Both the position numbers and the translations under genes were made by a program. From NCBI GenBank assembly GCA_949297765.1, contig CASFTV010000036.1, forward strand, positions 1 to 37,572: DNA of 37,572 nucleotides, read 5' to 3'. The number at the start of each line of letters is the position of its first letter. The first letter of the stretch is position 1. Of this stretch, positions 18,461 to 26,959 are shown piece after piece. Source of the stretch: an uncultured bacterium. Its GTDB lineage: Bacteria; Verrucomicrobiota; Lentisphaeria; Victivallales; UBA1829. The notes under the pieces are model-generated. The model saw nothing but the letters and a program-made list of their open reading frames with translations, did not search any database and had not been told where the DNA came from.

Positions 18461-18721
18461 CCAGTCCCCCCGCCCCGCGTTCCGCCCACCCGTTTCCGTG
18501 ACAAGCGGAGAAACGCGGCGGAAGCGAAGAGCCGCAGCGAAGACTCGTTTCTCTTTTTGAATTCCGAAGCGAAGACTGCGGAGAAGGATCGCTCAGGGAA
18601 GACGGACTCCGTCCGGCCGCGGCGCCGAGATCCCGTTCCGTCTGTTTCCCGGTCGGATTCCGCTGATGGGAATCGAGTCCATGCACCGGCGAATACGGGT
18701 TCCGCTTCCGCGGCGTTCGGA
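18461..18721. other. Convergent intergenic region
   Basis: GC-rich spacer between the stop codons of the secreted unknown and the esterase. It contains a stem at 18491-18515 (CGTTTCCG/CGGAGAAACG with one bulge) and short direct repeats of GCGAAGA near 18525-18575. No clear T-tailed terminator and no gene were seen. Confidence 0.4.
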
Positions 18722-19855
18722 TCATTGGGATACAGAGAGAGCCTCCTTCAAAACAGGCAGAACCCGGCGGTACATCATGTAGAATCCGAGATCATTCGGG
18801 TGACAGTGATCGACGGTGCACATGTTCTGGCCCGGTTCTCCGAACAGTTCGGCGCCGTCGATGAACCAGACCTTCCGATCGCCGGCGCGCCGGGCGTTCT
18901 CATAGGTTTTCCGGATGATGTCGCGTCGTTCGGGAGAAATCCAGGAGCATTTGGAAAGGAGAATGATCGGGAGATCGGGTTTTGCCGCGCGGACCGCTTT
19001 GAAAAAAGGTTCGTGGGTTTTCTCCAGATGAGCGGCGGAGGGAGCGTTGTAGTCATAATCCATCACAAAGGCGGCAAGATCCAGGGAGCCGATTGCTTTG
19101 GCGAGAGCGATTTCCCCTTTAGCGCTTCCGGAGAATCCCAGATTGATCTGGGGCGCATCGACGGCGCGGCAGAGCATGGTGGTATAGTTGTTCGCCGGAC
19201 GCGACACGCATCCGCCCTGTGTGATGGACGATCCGTAAAAGAGGATCGGTCTGCGGATTTTCTGCGGATCGGGCGGAAGGATCCTGCTGCCGGGTTTCAC
19301 ACCGATTTCAAGGTTTTTCACGCCGCTGTACAGAGGAAGATACAGGGTATAGGAGTGCATTTTGCCATCCCGCTGGAAGCTGAAGCGCTGTTCCAGGGTC
19401 TTGTTCCGGTTCTGCGGAGTCGGGCGGATTGTGGTCAGATAGAGTTCGCCGCCGTCTTTGCCGGTTGAATACAGGTCAAAGCCCGCGCTGCCGGAACGCG
19501 GCATGTGATCCATATCGCTGAAGGAGCGGTAGTCGGCCCGGATGGTCAGATACGGGGAATCGGTCTTGAAGCGGACCGTTCCGCCGGACGTATGCCATGC
19601 GAGAGAGAGAACGCCTTTGTTGACCTCTTTTTCCGTCAGAGCTGCCGGGAGACGGCAGAGCGGACCGTTTTCCGTCCGCCACGGGAAACCGGTCACTTCA
19701 AACGGCTGTTTCAATGCATCGAAATAATGCACGGCGAGAGAGCCGACCTTCGCCACCCGGAAATTGGCGTCGATCTGCGAAATCTCCAGAGCGACCAGCG
19801 GTTCTGGGGTCAGAGCGAGAAGCGCCGCACAGATGGGAACGATGACGATTTTCAT
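18722..19855 (-). CDS. Secreted SGNH/GDSL-type esterase with GxDLY N-domain
   Basis: 377 residues with a signal peptide ending near residue 22. The N-terminal beta domain carries GFDLY (125-129), the GxDLY signature known to precede this lipase/esterase type. The SGNH catalytic part follows: GSSITQGG with S210 as nucleophile (block I), the LGFSGSAKGE loop near 239-248 (block II), YDYN at 267-270 (block III) and D349-H352 in TVDHCHPND (block V). Family members deacylate sugars, commonly removing acetyl groups from plant polysaccharides; that role here is inferred. AGGAGG stands 8 bases before the ATG. It is transcribed away from the LacI operon, with a shared 280-bp region holding two palindromes, so co-regulation is plausible. 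Confidence 0.88.
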   Translation of the reverse strand: MKIVIVPICAALLALTPEPLVALEISQIDANFRVAKVGSLAVHYFDALKQPFEVTGFPWRTENGPLCRLPAALTEKEVNKGVLSLAWHTSGGTVRFKTDSPYLTIRADYRSFSDMDHMPRSGSAGFDLYSTGKDGGELYLTTIRPTPQNRNKTLEQRFSFQRDGKMHSYTLYLPLYSGVKNLEIGVKPGSRILPPDPQKIRRPILFYGSSITQGGCVSRPANNYTTMLCRAVDAPQINLGFSGSAKGEIALAKAIGSLDLAAFVMDYDYNAPSAAHLEKTHEPFFKAVRAAKPDLPIILLSKCSWISPERRDIIRKTYENARRAGDRKVWFIDGAELFGEPGQNMCTVDHCHPNDLGFYMMYRRVLPVLKEALSVSQ

Positions 19856-19886
19856 TCAAAAAACCTCCTTTGCATGCGTTTCTGTA

Positions 19887-19914
19887 ACTATATTGTTGTT
19901 TTCGGAAATTGCAA
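19887..19914 (-). promoter_or_regulatory. Probable promoter of the SGNH esterase gene
   Basis: Minus strand TTGCAA (19914-19909), 16-bp spacer, TATAGT (19892-19887), about 32 bp before the start codon. The -35 overlaps the left arm of the palindrome at 19910-19941. Confidence 0.55.
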
Positions 19915-19941
19915 ACCGGGGCAGTGATCCGCCGGTTTGCA
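19910..19941. promoter_or_regulatory. Palindrome TGCAAACCGG-N12-CCGGTTTGCA, candidate operator
   Basis: Perfect 10-bp arms, 12-bp spacer, in the divergent region and overlapping the esterase -35. TGCAAACC-like half-sites are common in LacI-family operators, though usually closer together. The neighbouring LacI regulator is the first candidate ligand (inference). Confidence 0.5.
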
Positions 19942-20029
19942 GCGACTCTTTTTCAGATGGAATTCCTGAAATCCCGTGTGTCGGGCACGTTGCACTTCCG
20001 CGAATCCGGCAGATCCCGGATCGTTCGGG

Positions 20030-20053
20030 AAAATGTTAAAAGTGTAACATTTT
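20030..20053. promoter_or_regulatory. AT-rich palindrome upstream of the LacI promoter
   Basis: AAAATGTTA and TAACATTTT, perfect 9-bp arms around AAAGTG, 28 bp before the -35 of the LacI operon. It could bind a regulator. A terminator in the plus direction is unlikely because no plus-strand gene ends here. Confidence 0.45.
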
Positions 20054-20080
20054 TTCCGCTTTCGTTTTCCTGTTTTTCTA

Positions 20081-20109
20081 TTGACTTTTCGGGGAAAATA
20101 TTCTATAAT
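20081..20109 (+). promoter_or_regulatory. Sigma70-type promoter of the LacI-led operon
   Basis: TTGACT (20081-20086), 17-bp spacer, TATAAT (20104-20109). Leader to the ATG at 20136 is about 20 bases with only a weak ribosome site, so regulator translation may be low. Confidence 0.82.
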
Positions 20110-20135
20110 GAAAACGGGAAAACGACGGTGAAACA

Positions 20136-21137
20136 ATGCAGCGGATCAATTTCAGGAAAATCGCGGAAGAGCTGAAACTCAGCCACATGACCCTGTATCG
20201 CGTGATCAACAATGCGTCCGGGGTGAAGGAGTCGACCCGCACCCGCGTGATCGAAGCGCTGAACCGTCACGGATGCTACATGGCGGAACAGAAGAAAAAG
20301 CGGACGATCGTCTTCGATTTCGATGAATCCGACCACTCCAACTACATGCGGGATCTCCTACTCTCCCTGATCGCCCGCGTCTCCATCCACGATTTTGTGT
20401 GCGTCACAACCAGTCACCGGACCGACCGGCGAAGATTTCTTCAGGAAGCGGAAAAGGCGGAAGTGGTGGTCTTCGGCCCGATGTATGAAAAGAGTCTTCT
20501 CCCGCTGCTGAAGGATCTCAACCCGGACCTTCTGGTCATCAATCTTCTGGACGACACGGTCGGCGACATTGCAATCGCGTCCGACGATTTCCAGAGCGGA
20601 AAGGCCGCTTCCGAATATCTCATTCAGAACGGACACACGGAACATGTCGCCGTCACGGCCTGTCTCTCCGGGGAACGGGTCAAGCACTCCTTTGTGAACC
20701 GGGCCAAAGGATTTCTGACCGAGCAGCGCTTCTCCGCTCCGAAATGCCGGATTGATCTGCTGGACTATCCGCTGATCACAAAAGATGACAACCGGAAATT
20801 TCTGGACCGGACCTTCCGCCGATGGAAAAAACTTCCTTCCGCCATCTTCTGCACCGGAAGCTATATGGCGGATCAGATCTTCCGCTGCTGTGCGGAAAAA
20901 GGAATCCGGATCCCGGAAGACTTGAGTCTGCTCGGATACGACAAACCGCTTTCTCCGAAAAAGACACCCCTTTACGACCGGATCTATTTTGAACCGGAAC
21001 AGATCGTCAACTGGGCGGAGTTCTTCCTGCTGAACCGGCCGGTCCTGAAAACGCAGGGGCCGATTCACGTTCTGCTGGAAACCAAACTGGAAATTCATGG
21101 AACGGTAAAAAATATCAGAAAGGAAACCATGCAATGA
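20136..21137 (+). CDS. LacI-family transcriptional regulator
   Basis: 333 residues. An N-terminal HTH ([20 protein letters not shown], residues 4-23) and hinge helix ([15 protein letters not shown]) are typical. The core about 58-320 is a periplasmic-binding-type sugar sensor with [19 protein letters not shown] and [14 protein letters not shown]. Likely a cytoplasmic repressor of the downstream operon relieved by a sugar from the target glycan (family knowledge plus inference). The stop overlaps the prepilin start by four bases (ATGA, 21134-21137), so the two are probably translationally coupled, the same arrangement as the GntR-type regulator and prepilin at 35461-35464. Confidence 0.9.
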   Translation: MQRINFRKIAEELKLSHMTLYRVINNASGVKESTRTRVIEALNRHGCYMAEQKKKRTIVFDFDESDHSNYMRDLLLSLIARVSIHDFVCVTTSHRTDRRRFLQEAEKAEVVVFGPMYEKSLLPLLKDLNPDLLVINLLDDTVGDIAIASDDFQSGKAASEYLIQNGHTEHVAVTACLSGERVKHSFVNRAKGFLTEQRFSAPKCRIDLLDYPLITKDDNRKFLDRTFRRWKKLPSAIFCTGSYMADQIFRCCAEKGIRIPEDLSLLGYDKPLSPKKTPLYDRIYFEPEQIVNWAEFFLLNRPVLKTQGPIHVLLETKLEIHGTVKNIRKETMQ

Positions 21138-21871
21138 AACGAAGATTCACCTTAATCGAACTCCTTGTCGTAATTGCGATCATTGCCATCCTTGCGGGGA
21201 TGCTGCTTCCGGCGTTGAAAAGCGCACGGGAAAAGGCGCGGCAGATCACCTGTGTCTCCAATATGAAACAGGTCAACATTCTGTTCATCAACTATCTGGA
21301 CGCCAACGACATGTGGTCTCCGGAAAACGATGGAAGCTGTTACTATATCACCCAGGCGGCCTATGGAGATTTGAAATACCGGAAAAACGAGTCGGAAAAT
21401 CCGGATGCGAAAAAATACAGAAAACCCACCGGCTTCCTGTTCTGTCCGAATGCAGAGACCTTTCCCGATTCTTTGCATGTTTCCAACTATGTGGCAACTC
21501 AAGGGAAAGACGACAACGTTCTGCCTCATGGCGGAGTCTGGTACAACAAAAGTCCATCGGGAAACATTGGACGGAAAATGAACGACATCCGTCCGAACAG
21601 CGCCATTTTCATGGAAAAGCGACTGTATCAGTTGTGGAGCGGAACCGCCGGACCGGAACGCGGAAGTGTCCTGACCTATTATACCAACCGATCGACAAGC
21701 GGGTATCAGCCCGGCATGTCAGTGGATTCCAGCGCCAGCTGGAGCACCTACGGAAAATATCCCGGATGGGCAAATCATTACGGCATGTCCGCCGCATTCC
21801 TCTTCTTTGACGGACACGCGGAGCTGATCCGCTTCGGCACCGAATTCAACGATGACTGGACTAAAAAATAA
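21134..21871 (+). CDS. Prepilin-like protein with H-x10-DG motif (second of three)
   Basis: 245 residues. Leader MKRR is directly followed by [18 protein letters not shown] and MLLPAL, with Glu at +5. Position -1 is Arg instead of Gly. The central domain is Tyr/Asn-rich and the C-terminus has ANHYGMS...FFDGHAE, with ten residues between His and Asp-Gly. AAAGGAAA stands about 9 bases before the ATG, inside the end of the LacI gene. Beyond the first 45 residues it shares little with the other two prepilin-like proteins in the window, suggesting a shared anchor and a variable head. It lies between the regulator and the secreted jelly-roll protein. Probably a minor pseudopilin or surface anchor working with secretion machinery elsewhere (inference). 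Confidence 0.87.
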   Translation: MKRRFTLIELLVVIAIIAILAGMLLPALKSAREKARQITCVSNMKQVNILFINYLDANDMWSPENDGSCYYITQAAYGDLKYRKNESENPDAKKYRKPTGFLFCPNAETFPDSLHVSNYVATQGKDDNVLPHGGVWYNKSPSGNIGRKMNDIRPNSAIFMEKRLYQLWSGTAGPERGSVLTYYTNRSTSGYQPGMSVDSSASWSTYGKYPGWANHYGMSAAFLFFDGHAELIRFGTEFNDDWTKK

Positions 21872-21894
21872 TTTCAGAAAAGGAAAAACAAAAA

Positions 21895-22851
21895 ATGAAC
21901 TGCATGAAACTTCAGAAAATTCTTTTTCTCGCTGCAGCGGGAACTCTTTTCGGCGCGACCGGTGCGGAAACGGTCTTCTCTTCCGACTTTGCCGCACAGA
22001 AGTGGAACCGCGCTCCTGCATGGACCATCGAAGGAGAGACGGCAAAAGCAACTCAGATACCGGGGAAATGGCCCGCGCTCTCCTATCCGATCTCTCTGGA
22101 AGGCAACAACTTCTACCGCTGCTCTTTCCAGTACAGGACCTCCGGATCAACCGATTCCTCGGACAAACTTCTTCTCCATGTTCATAAAAAATACCATTTT
22201 TCCTATCCGCCCGTGACAGAATGGACGACCTCGTATGCCTATTTTCATGCCGCCGATTCGGGGAAAGGAGATCTGACCTTCCAGCTGGAAGGGAAATCGC
22301 CGTTCCAGCTCCAGCTCCGGAAGATCCAGGTGGAAAAACTCTCCGCGGACGACCGGAAACGGATCCGCGTGGATTTCGCGTCGGACAGCGGACCCATGCC
22401 CGCCTTCTTCCGGAAACACTTCTGGAAAAATGCCGAAGGAGCTCTGCAAGTTGTTCCGGCGGAAGATCATATCGAAGGCGGAAAGGCCATGCGGATCACA
22501 GCGCGGGCAAAGACGGGAAAAACTCAGCCTTCCGTTTATTCCCTGCATCTTCCGCTGGAGCCGGAGAAGCGCTACCGCCTCTCCCTCTGGGCCAAAGCCG
22601 ACACGCAGACTCCGTTTTCCTTCTACATCGACGGCTATGTCGGCGGACAGAAAAAGCACTGGTACAAAGGCACTCAGACGAAGCTGACTCCCCGCTGGGA
22701 AAAACAGAGCATCGAGTTTTCCGGACCCTCTCTGACGGAACATCCGCAGATGGCCAAACAGACCGCCTATCTGGTCTTCACCTTCCCCGCAGAAGAAAAG
22801 GAAAAGACGATCCGGATTCATTCCGTTGAGCTGGAACAACTTGGGGAATAA
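21895..22851 (+). CDS. Secreted two-domain jelly-roll (CBM-like) protein
   Basis: 318 residues with a signal peptide ending near residue 24. Two beta-sandwich domains follow: about 25-150 (FYRCSFQYRTSG, LTFQLEGKSP) and 160-315 (YSLHLPLEPEKRYRLSLWAK, FYIDGYVGG, IRIHSVELEQL). The second reads like a CBM4_9-type carbohydrate-binding domain. No catalytic motif seen. It sits 23 bases after the prepilin gene and 6 before the clan GH-A enzyme. A paralogue occupies the same position in the minus-strand cassette, 33736-34634. Likely binds the polysaccharide outside the cell (inference). A start at 21904 is also possible. Confidence 0.75.
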   Translation: MNCMKLQKILFLAAAGTLFGATGAETVFSSDFAAQKWNRAPAWTIEGETAKATQIPGKWPALSYPISLEGNNFYRCSFQYRTSGSTDSSDKLLLHVHKKYHFSYPPVTEWTTSYAYFHAADSGKGDLTFQLEGKSPFQLQLRKIQVEKLSADDRKRIRVDFASDSGPMPAFFRKHFWKNAEGALQVVPAEDHIEGGKAMRITARAKTGKTQPSVYSLHLPLEPEKRYRLSLWAKADTQTPFSFYIDGYVGGQKKHWYKGTQTKLTPRWEKQSIEFSGPSLTEHPQMAKQTAYLVFTFPAEEKEKTIRIHSVELEQLGE

Positions 22852-22857
22852 AGTACA

Positions 22858-25824
22858 ATGAAACAAATCCTCTTCTTTCTTCCTCTCCTTGCCGCTCTTC
22901 CTCTTGCCGCGGGGAATCTGCTTCTCAACTCCAATTTTGAACTGGGAAACGCCGGATACCAGGTCTGCGGATTCATCCCCATGCAGACAGGGGAACGGAC
23001 ATTCAGCCGTCCGGAACTGGACCCGAACGAAAAAATTCACGGAGCATTCAGTCTGAAATGTCCCAGTCCGCGCGGAGAGTGGATACAGATGATCTCGCAC
23101 GAAGTCGAGCTGAAAGACGGACAGGAGTATACGGTTTCCGCATGGATGAAAAGCGACCGTCCCCTCTCCCTGAAAATGGAACTTTTCGCCGTGGCCCATC
23201 GGCCGCCGAAAATCGTAAACCGCTGGTATTCCCGGTCAAAGAGTGTGAACCTTACGCCGGAATGGAAACGTTTTCATTTCACGATCCGCGCGGAAAAACC
23301 GTTTCTGCATCCGTTCCTGAAACTCAGCTGGAACGGCGGAACGGTCTGGTTCGACGCTTTGCAGATCAGCGCGGGAAAACTGCAGGAGTACACCCCCGCG
23401 TCGAATGTCGAATTCGCCGTTCTCGGACCGGAGCGGATTGCAAAGCCCGGCAAACAGAATCTCACTCTCCGGGGCGTCAACTATTCGGACAAAGAGCTGT
23501 CAGGCGCGCTCAATCTGAAGCTGGATGATCTCTATTTCGGGAACACCCTCGCCACACATGCACAGAAGATGACTCTACCCGCCGGGAAGTCCGTGGAACT
23601 CCCCCTTCCCTTCACCGCTCCGAACGGAGTCTTCCGCGCGGGCGGAACGGCGCAATGCGGCGGGAATCCCGTTCCGCTTCTGCCCTTCGATTTCGGCGCC
23701 GCCCCGGAACTTCCCCGCACCCGGATCAATCCCGATGCGACCTTCACAATCGGATACAGCAGTGCCGCGGGAACGTTTTCCTCTCCGTCCGGGAGTCCCG
23801 CATTCCGGGCGCTCGGCGGAGGTGTGGACGATCATTACGCCGCACTGCGCCGCCAGGGAATCCGGATCAACCGCCTGCATGACGACAATGCGTTCAGCTG
23901 GGAGACAATCGAACCGGAACCGGGAAAGTACGACTGGCGCGTACTGGACAACATCATTGATTCCGGTTTGAAATATGGAATCGAAACCATGCCCGTTCTC
24001 GGCGGGAAAGGGATGCTCGACAGACCCGGCAAAACTCCGCGGGACAACTGGCATATCCGCAAAAACAGCCGGAGCTCCGGAAGCTGGATGGGAGGACGCC
24101 ATCAGGGATGGCTCCCGCCGGAAAAGGCGTGGTCCGATTTTGTGGAAAATCTTGTGCGGCACTGCCGGGGACGCGTCCGCTATTATGAGATCGTCAACGA
24201 GCCGAATCTCTACATGACGCCGGAAAACTACACCCGCTATCTGAAGCTCGCATACGAAGCGGCGAAAAAGGCCGATCCGGAGTGCCGCATCGTCGGAATC
24301 TGCAGTACCGGCGATCTCGGCGGGCAGCTCGGAGAGTTCATCGAAGCCTGCGGAAAACTCGGTGCATTCCAGTATCTCGACATTCTCTCGTTCCACCCGT
24401 ACAGCGCTCAGCTCGACAGTTTTCCGACTCCGGCGGAACAGCAGATCCGCGAAATCCGCACGATTGTCGACCGCTACCGGAAGAATCTTCCCCTCTGGAA
24501 CACCGAACTCTACTACATCCACTCCCGGCTGCCCGATCAGAAAATTTCCGGCATAGACGACTGGATCGCCTCCGGAAAATTTCCCGCCCGCAACAGCGCA
24601 AAGCGGTATCTGATCGACCTCGGCGCCGGAGTGAAGAGTTCCATTTCCCTGAACGGCAATCAATATCTTCACAACGACCTGCGTCCGCATTTCGGCTACT
24701 CGAATCACTGGGCGGTGGCGGAGATGATCCCGAATGCGCACTTCATCGCCGGGAACGCATTCGCCCGCTTCCTTGAAGGGGCGAAACCGGTGAAGCAGCT
24801 CAAACTGCTGAACGGCATCAACGGATTCCTCTACCGGACGCGCGACGGAAAGGAGACCTCCGCAATCTGGGCGGTCAACGACGGCGAAACATTCGAGGCC
24901 GACTTCTCCTCCGCCGGCATCCGGGTCTTCGACCTTTTCGGCAATGAACGTCCGGCAAAAAGCGGTCCGCTCAAACTCACCGCCGATCCCTGCTATCTGA
25001 CGGGAAACGATCTTTCGCGCCGTCTGGAAAAAGTCGTGTTCCAGCCGGAACGGACGTATACGGTGACGGGGGTGCGGAGAAGCGCGGAAAACGGGAAAGA
25101 GGCGGTCGCCGTCGAACTGCGGAACAACACCGCTTCGCCGCTCTCTCTCTCCGTCCGGCTCCGGGGAGCGGGAAAACTGCGCGATGTCCGGATCGACGGC
25201 CAGATGCGCAAAACCCTCTTCTTCCCCATGGAGACTGCGGAACAGGAAGTTTCCGTTCTGGTTTCGGACGGAAAAGTCGTTGAAAATCAAAAACTTCCGC
25301 TTTCAAAGACCCGTTATCTGCACAACGGGGAGAGCGTTTCGCTGAACGGATGCCGTTTCCGCGTCACCTCCGACGCCAGAGCGCTGACCATTGCCATCGA
25401 CGTCTCCGACCGCAAACGCGGAAACCGTCCGCCGAACACGCCGTGGGAAGGCGACTGCATCGAACTCTTTTTCGACTCCCGTCCCTCGGAACTCCTCGAA
25501 CGGAATCCGTATACGGATCATGTGTTCCGTCTGTTTCTCGCGCCGAAATCGGCGAACGGTCTTCCGGAAGAGTTCTCCGGCAGCCGGAATCTGGATCTCC
25601 GCAAGCTCACGCACCGGATCAAGGATTCCGGAACGGATTATTCCATGACCGTCACAGTCCCCTGGGAGAGCCTGCGCCTCTCCGCTCCCGCGCCGATCGG
25701 CTTCGACATCATCCGGAACGATTCCAACGGCAGCCGCCGCGAATCCGCCGTTCCCTGGGCAGGAAACCAGTACAACTGGCGCGACCGCTTCAACTTCGGA
25801 ATCTATATTCCGTCAATTCCATAA
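22858..25824 (+). CDS. Secreted clan GH-A glycosidase (GH39-like) with flanking binding domains
   Basis: 988 residues. Signal peptide to about residue 19; N-terminal CBM4_9-like jelly roll about 20-175 (LLNSNFELGNAGY); TIM barrel about 290-640. The barrel shows the clan GH-A pair: E448 in EIVNEPNLY as acid/base and E550 in LWNTELYY as nucleophile, 102 residues apart. C-terminal about 831-985 resembles CBM9 (WEGDCIELFFDSRP). The closest family by motif order is GH39, but GH5/GH42-like relatives cannot be excluded, so the substrate is unknown. The paralogue at 30689-33739 has the same domains and the same 102-residue spacing. It acts outside the cytoplasm, with products presumably passed to GH130 and GH3 encoded next. 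Confidence 0.8.
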   Translation: MKQILFFLPLLAALPLAAGNLLLNSNFELGNAGYQVCGFIPMQTGERTFSRPELDPNEKIHGAFSLKCPSPRGEWIQMISHEVELKDGQEYTVSAWMKSDRPLSLKMELFAVAHRPPKIVNRWYSRSKSVNLTPEWKRFHFTIRAEKPFLHPFLKLSWNGGTVWFDALQISAGKLQEYTPASNVEFAVLGPERIAKPGKQNLTLRGVNYSDKELSGALNLKLDDLYFGNTLATHAQKMTLPAGKSVELPLPFTAPNGVFRAGGTAQCGGNPVPLLPFDFGAAPELPRTRINPDATFTIGYSSAAGTFSSPSGSPAFRALGGGVDDHYAALRRQGIRINRLHDDNAFSWETIEPEPGKYDWRVLDNIIDSGLKYGIETMPVLGGKGMLDRPGKTPRDNWHIRKNSRSSGSWMGGRHQGWLPPEKAWSDFVENLVRHCRGRVRYYEIVNEPNLYMTPENYTRYLKLAYEAAKKADPECRIVGICSTGDLGGQLGEFIEACGKLGAFQYLDILSFHPYSAQLDSFPTPAEQQIREIRTIVDRYRKNLPLWNTELYYIHSRLPDQKISGIDDWIASGKFPARNSAKRYLIDLGAGVKSSISLNGNQYLHNDLRPHFGYSNHWAVAEMIPNAHFIAGNAFARFLEGAKPVKQLKLLNGINGFLYRTRDGKETSAIWAVNDGETFEADFSSAGIRVFDLFGNERPAKSGPLKLTADPCYLTGNDLSRRLEKVVFQPERTYTVTGVRRSAENGKEAVAVELRNNTASPLSLSVRLRGAGKLRDVRIDGQMRKTLFFPMETAEQEVSVLVSDGKVVENQKLPLSKTRYLHNGESVSLNGCRFRVTSDARALTIAIDVSDRKRGNRPPNTPWEGDCIELFFDSRPSELLERNPYTDHVFRLFLAPKSANGLPEEFSGSRNLDLRKLTHRIKDSGTDYSMTVTVPWESLRLSAPAPIGFDIIRNDSNGSRRESAVPWAGNQYNWRDRFNFGIYIPSIP

Positions 25825-25841
25825 GAGAAAGGAAGATTTTC

Positions 25842-26753
25842 ATGAAAAGCATCATCAAGCGCTGGAGCGGGAATCCCGTTCTGCGTCCGGAGGATATGCC
25901 GGGCGACTGTTTTGCCGTCTACAACGGAGGCGCCGTCCGCCGCAACGGAGAGTATATCCTGCTGGTCCGCACGGAGGACACCTCCCGGTTCCAGCGGGTC
26001 TGGTGCGCCCGGAGCCGCGACGGCTACCACTTCACCCCCGATCCGGAACCGGTCCGCTTCCTCGCGGACGACATGGACGAGTACCGGACCTACACCGCCG
26101 ACTCCTTCTACGATCCGCGCATCAACATCGTGGAGGGAAAGTATTACATCACCTATGCCGCGTACACCTTCCGCTACGGCTGCCGGATCGGTCTGGGCGT
26201 CACGGAGGATTTCCGGACCATCCGCCACGTCTCCTTCCCTCTTCATGTTCAGAACCGGAACGCGGTCCTGTTCCCGGAAAAGATCAACGGCCTGTACTGG
26301 ATGCTCCATCGCCCGGAGAGCGGAACAACCGGAAACATCTGGATCTCCTGCTCGCCGGACCTGCGGTTCTGGGGAGACTGCCGGATCATCGCATCCCGCG
26401 GAACCGGAAGATGGGACAGCCTGAAAATCGGAGCCGGAACTCCGCCGATCAAAACGGATCGCGGATGGCTCGTCTTTCTGCACGCCGTCGACACGAACTG
26501 CGCTGGACACTACTACACCGCGGGCGCAATGCTTCTGGATCTGCTCGATCCCTCAAAAGTGATCGGCCGCTCAAAGATGCTGATGTGTCCGGAAGCGCCA
26601 TACGAAACCAGCGGCTTTGTGCCGAATGTCGTCTTCCCCTGCGGCGCCGTGCCCGAAGACGACGGACGAATCCGGATATACTATGGCGCCGCCGACAATT
26701 TTGAATGTCTCGCGGAAACCACTCTCGGCGAAGTCCTGGATTCCTTCTCCTGA
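25842..26753 (+). CDS. GH130 family beta-mannoside phosphorylase or mannosidase
   Basis: 303 residues, the usual size of this five-bladed propeller family, without signal peptide. The ordered family motifs are present: NPVLRPED at 11-18, NGGAVRRNGEYILLVRTED, YDPRINIVEG with the expected catalytic D91, NRNAVLFPEKINGLYWMLHR, WDSLKIGAGTPPIKT, and PNVVFPCGAV then YYGAAD near the end. GH130 enzymes mostly phosphorolyse beta-mannosides to mannose 1-phosphate, others hydrolyse them; sequence alone does not decide. GAAAGG precedes the ATG and only 17 bases separate it from the clan GH-A gene. It suggests that mannose-containing fragments are processed in the cytoplasm. Confidence 0.9.
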   Translation: MKSIIKRWSGNPVLRPEDMPGDCFAVYNGGAVRRNGEYILLVRTEDTSRFQRVWCARSRDGYHFTPDPEPVRFLADDMDEYRTYTADSFYDPRINIVEGKYYITYAAYTFRYGCRIGLGVTEDFRTIRHVSFPLHVQNRNAVLFPEKINGLYWMLHRPESGTTGNIWISCSPDLRFWGDCRIIASRGTGRWDSLKIGAGTPPIKTDRGWLVFLHAVDTNCAGHYYTAGAMLLDLLDPSKVIGRSKMLMCPEAPYETSGFVPNVVFPCGAVPEDDGRIRIYYGAADNFECLAETTLGEVLDSFS

Positions 26754-26959
26754 GAAAAAAATCCGGACGGGAAACCTTCGGGGGAATACAGAGGAATTCT
26801 GTGCTTCGATTGACGTTCTCCTGTCCGGAAGTCTTCTTTGTCCCGTCCGGCAGCTGATTTTTCAAAGACTTCTGCCGGAACACTCTTGCAAAAAGAAAGA
26901 GCGCCTTTTATATTTCCCGCAGAGGAAAAATACCGAATGAAAAAATAAGGAATAGGAAA
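26754..26959. other. Structured spacer between GH130 and GH3 genes
   Basis: A 206-bp gap, the largest within the operon. Inverted pairs CCGGACGGGA/TCCCGTCCGG (26763-26772, 26841-26850) and GAAGTCTT/AAGACTTC (near 26828 and 26867) could fold the mRNA. No small gene with support was seen. Confidence 0.45.
26886..26914 (+). promoter_or_regulatory. Possible internal promoter for GH3
   Basis: TTGCAA (26886-26891), 17-bp spacer, TATATT (26909-26914), 45 bp before the GH3 ATG. Could give the GH3 gene expression of its own. Confidence 0.5.

Noticed and set aside
18291-18725. 144-residue minus-strand open frame between the convergent genes
   Set aside because: Low-complexity Arg/Ser/Pro-rich, overlaps the end of a supported gene, no ribosome site.
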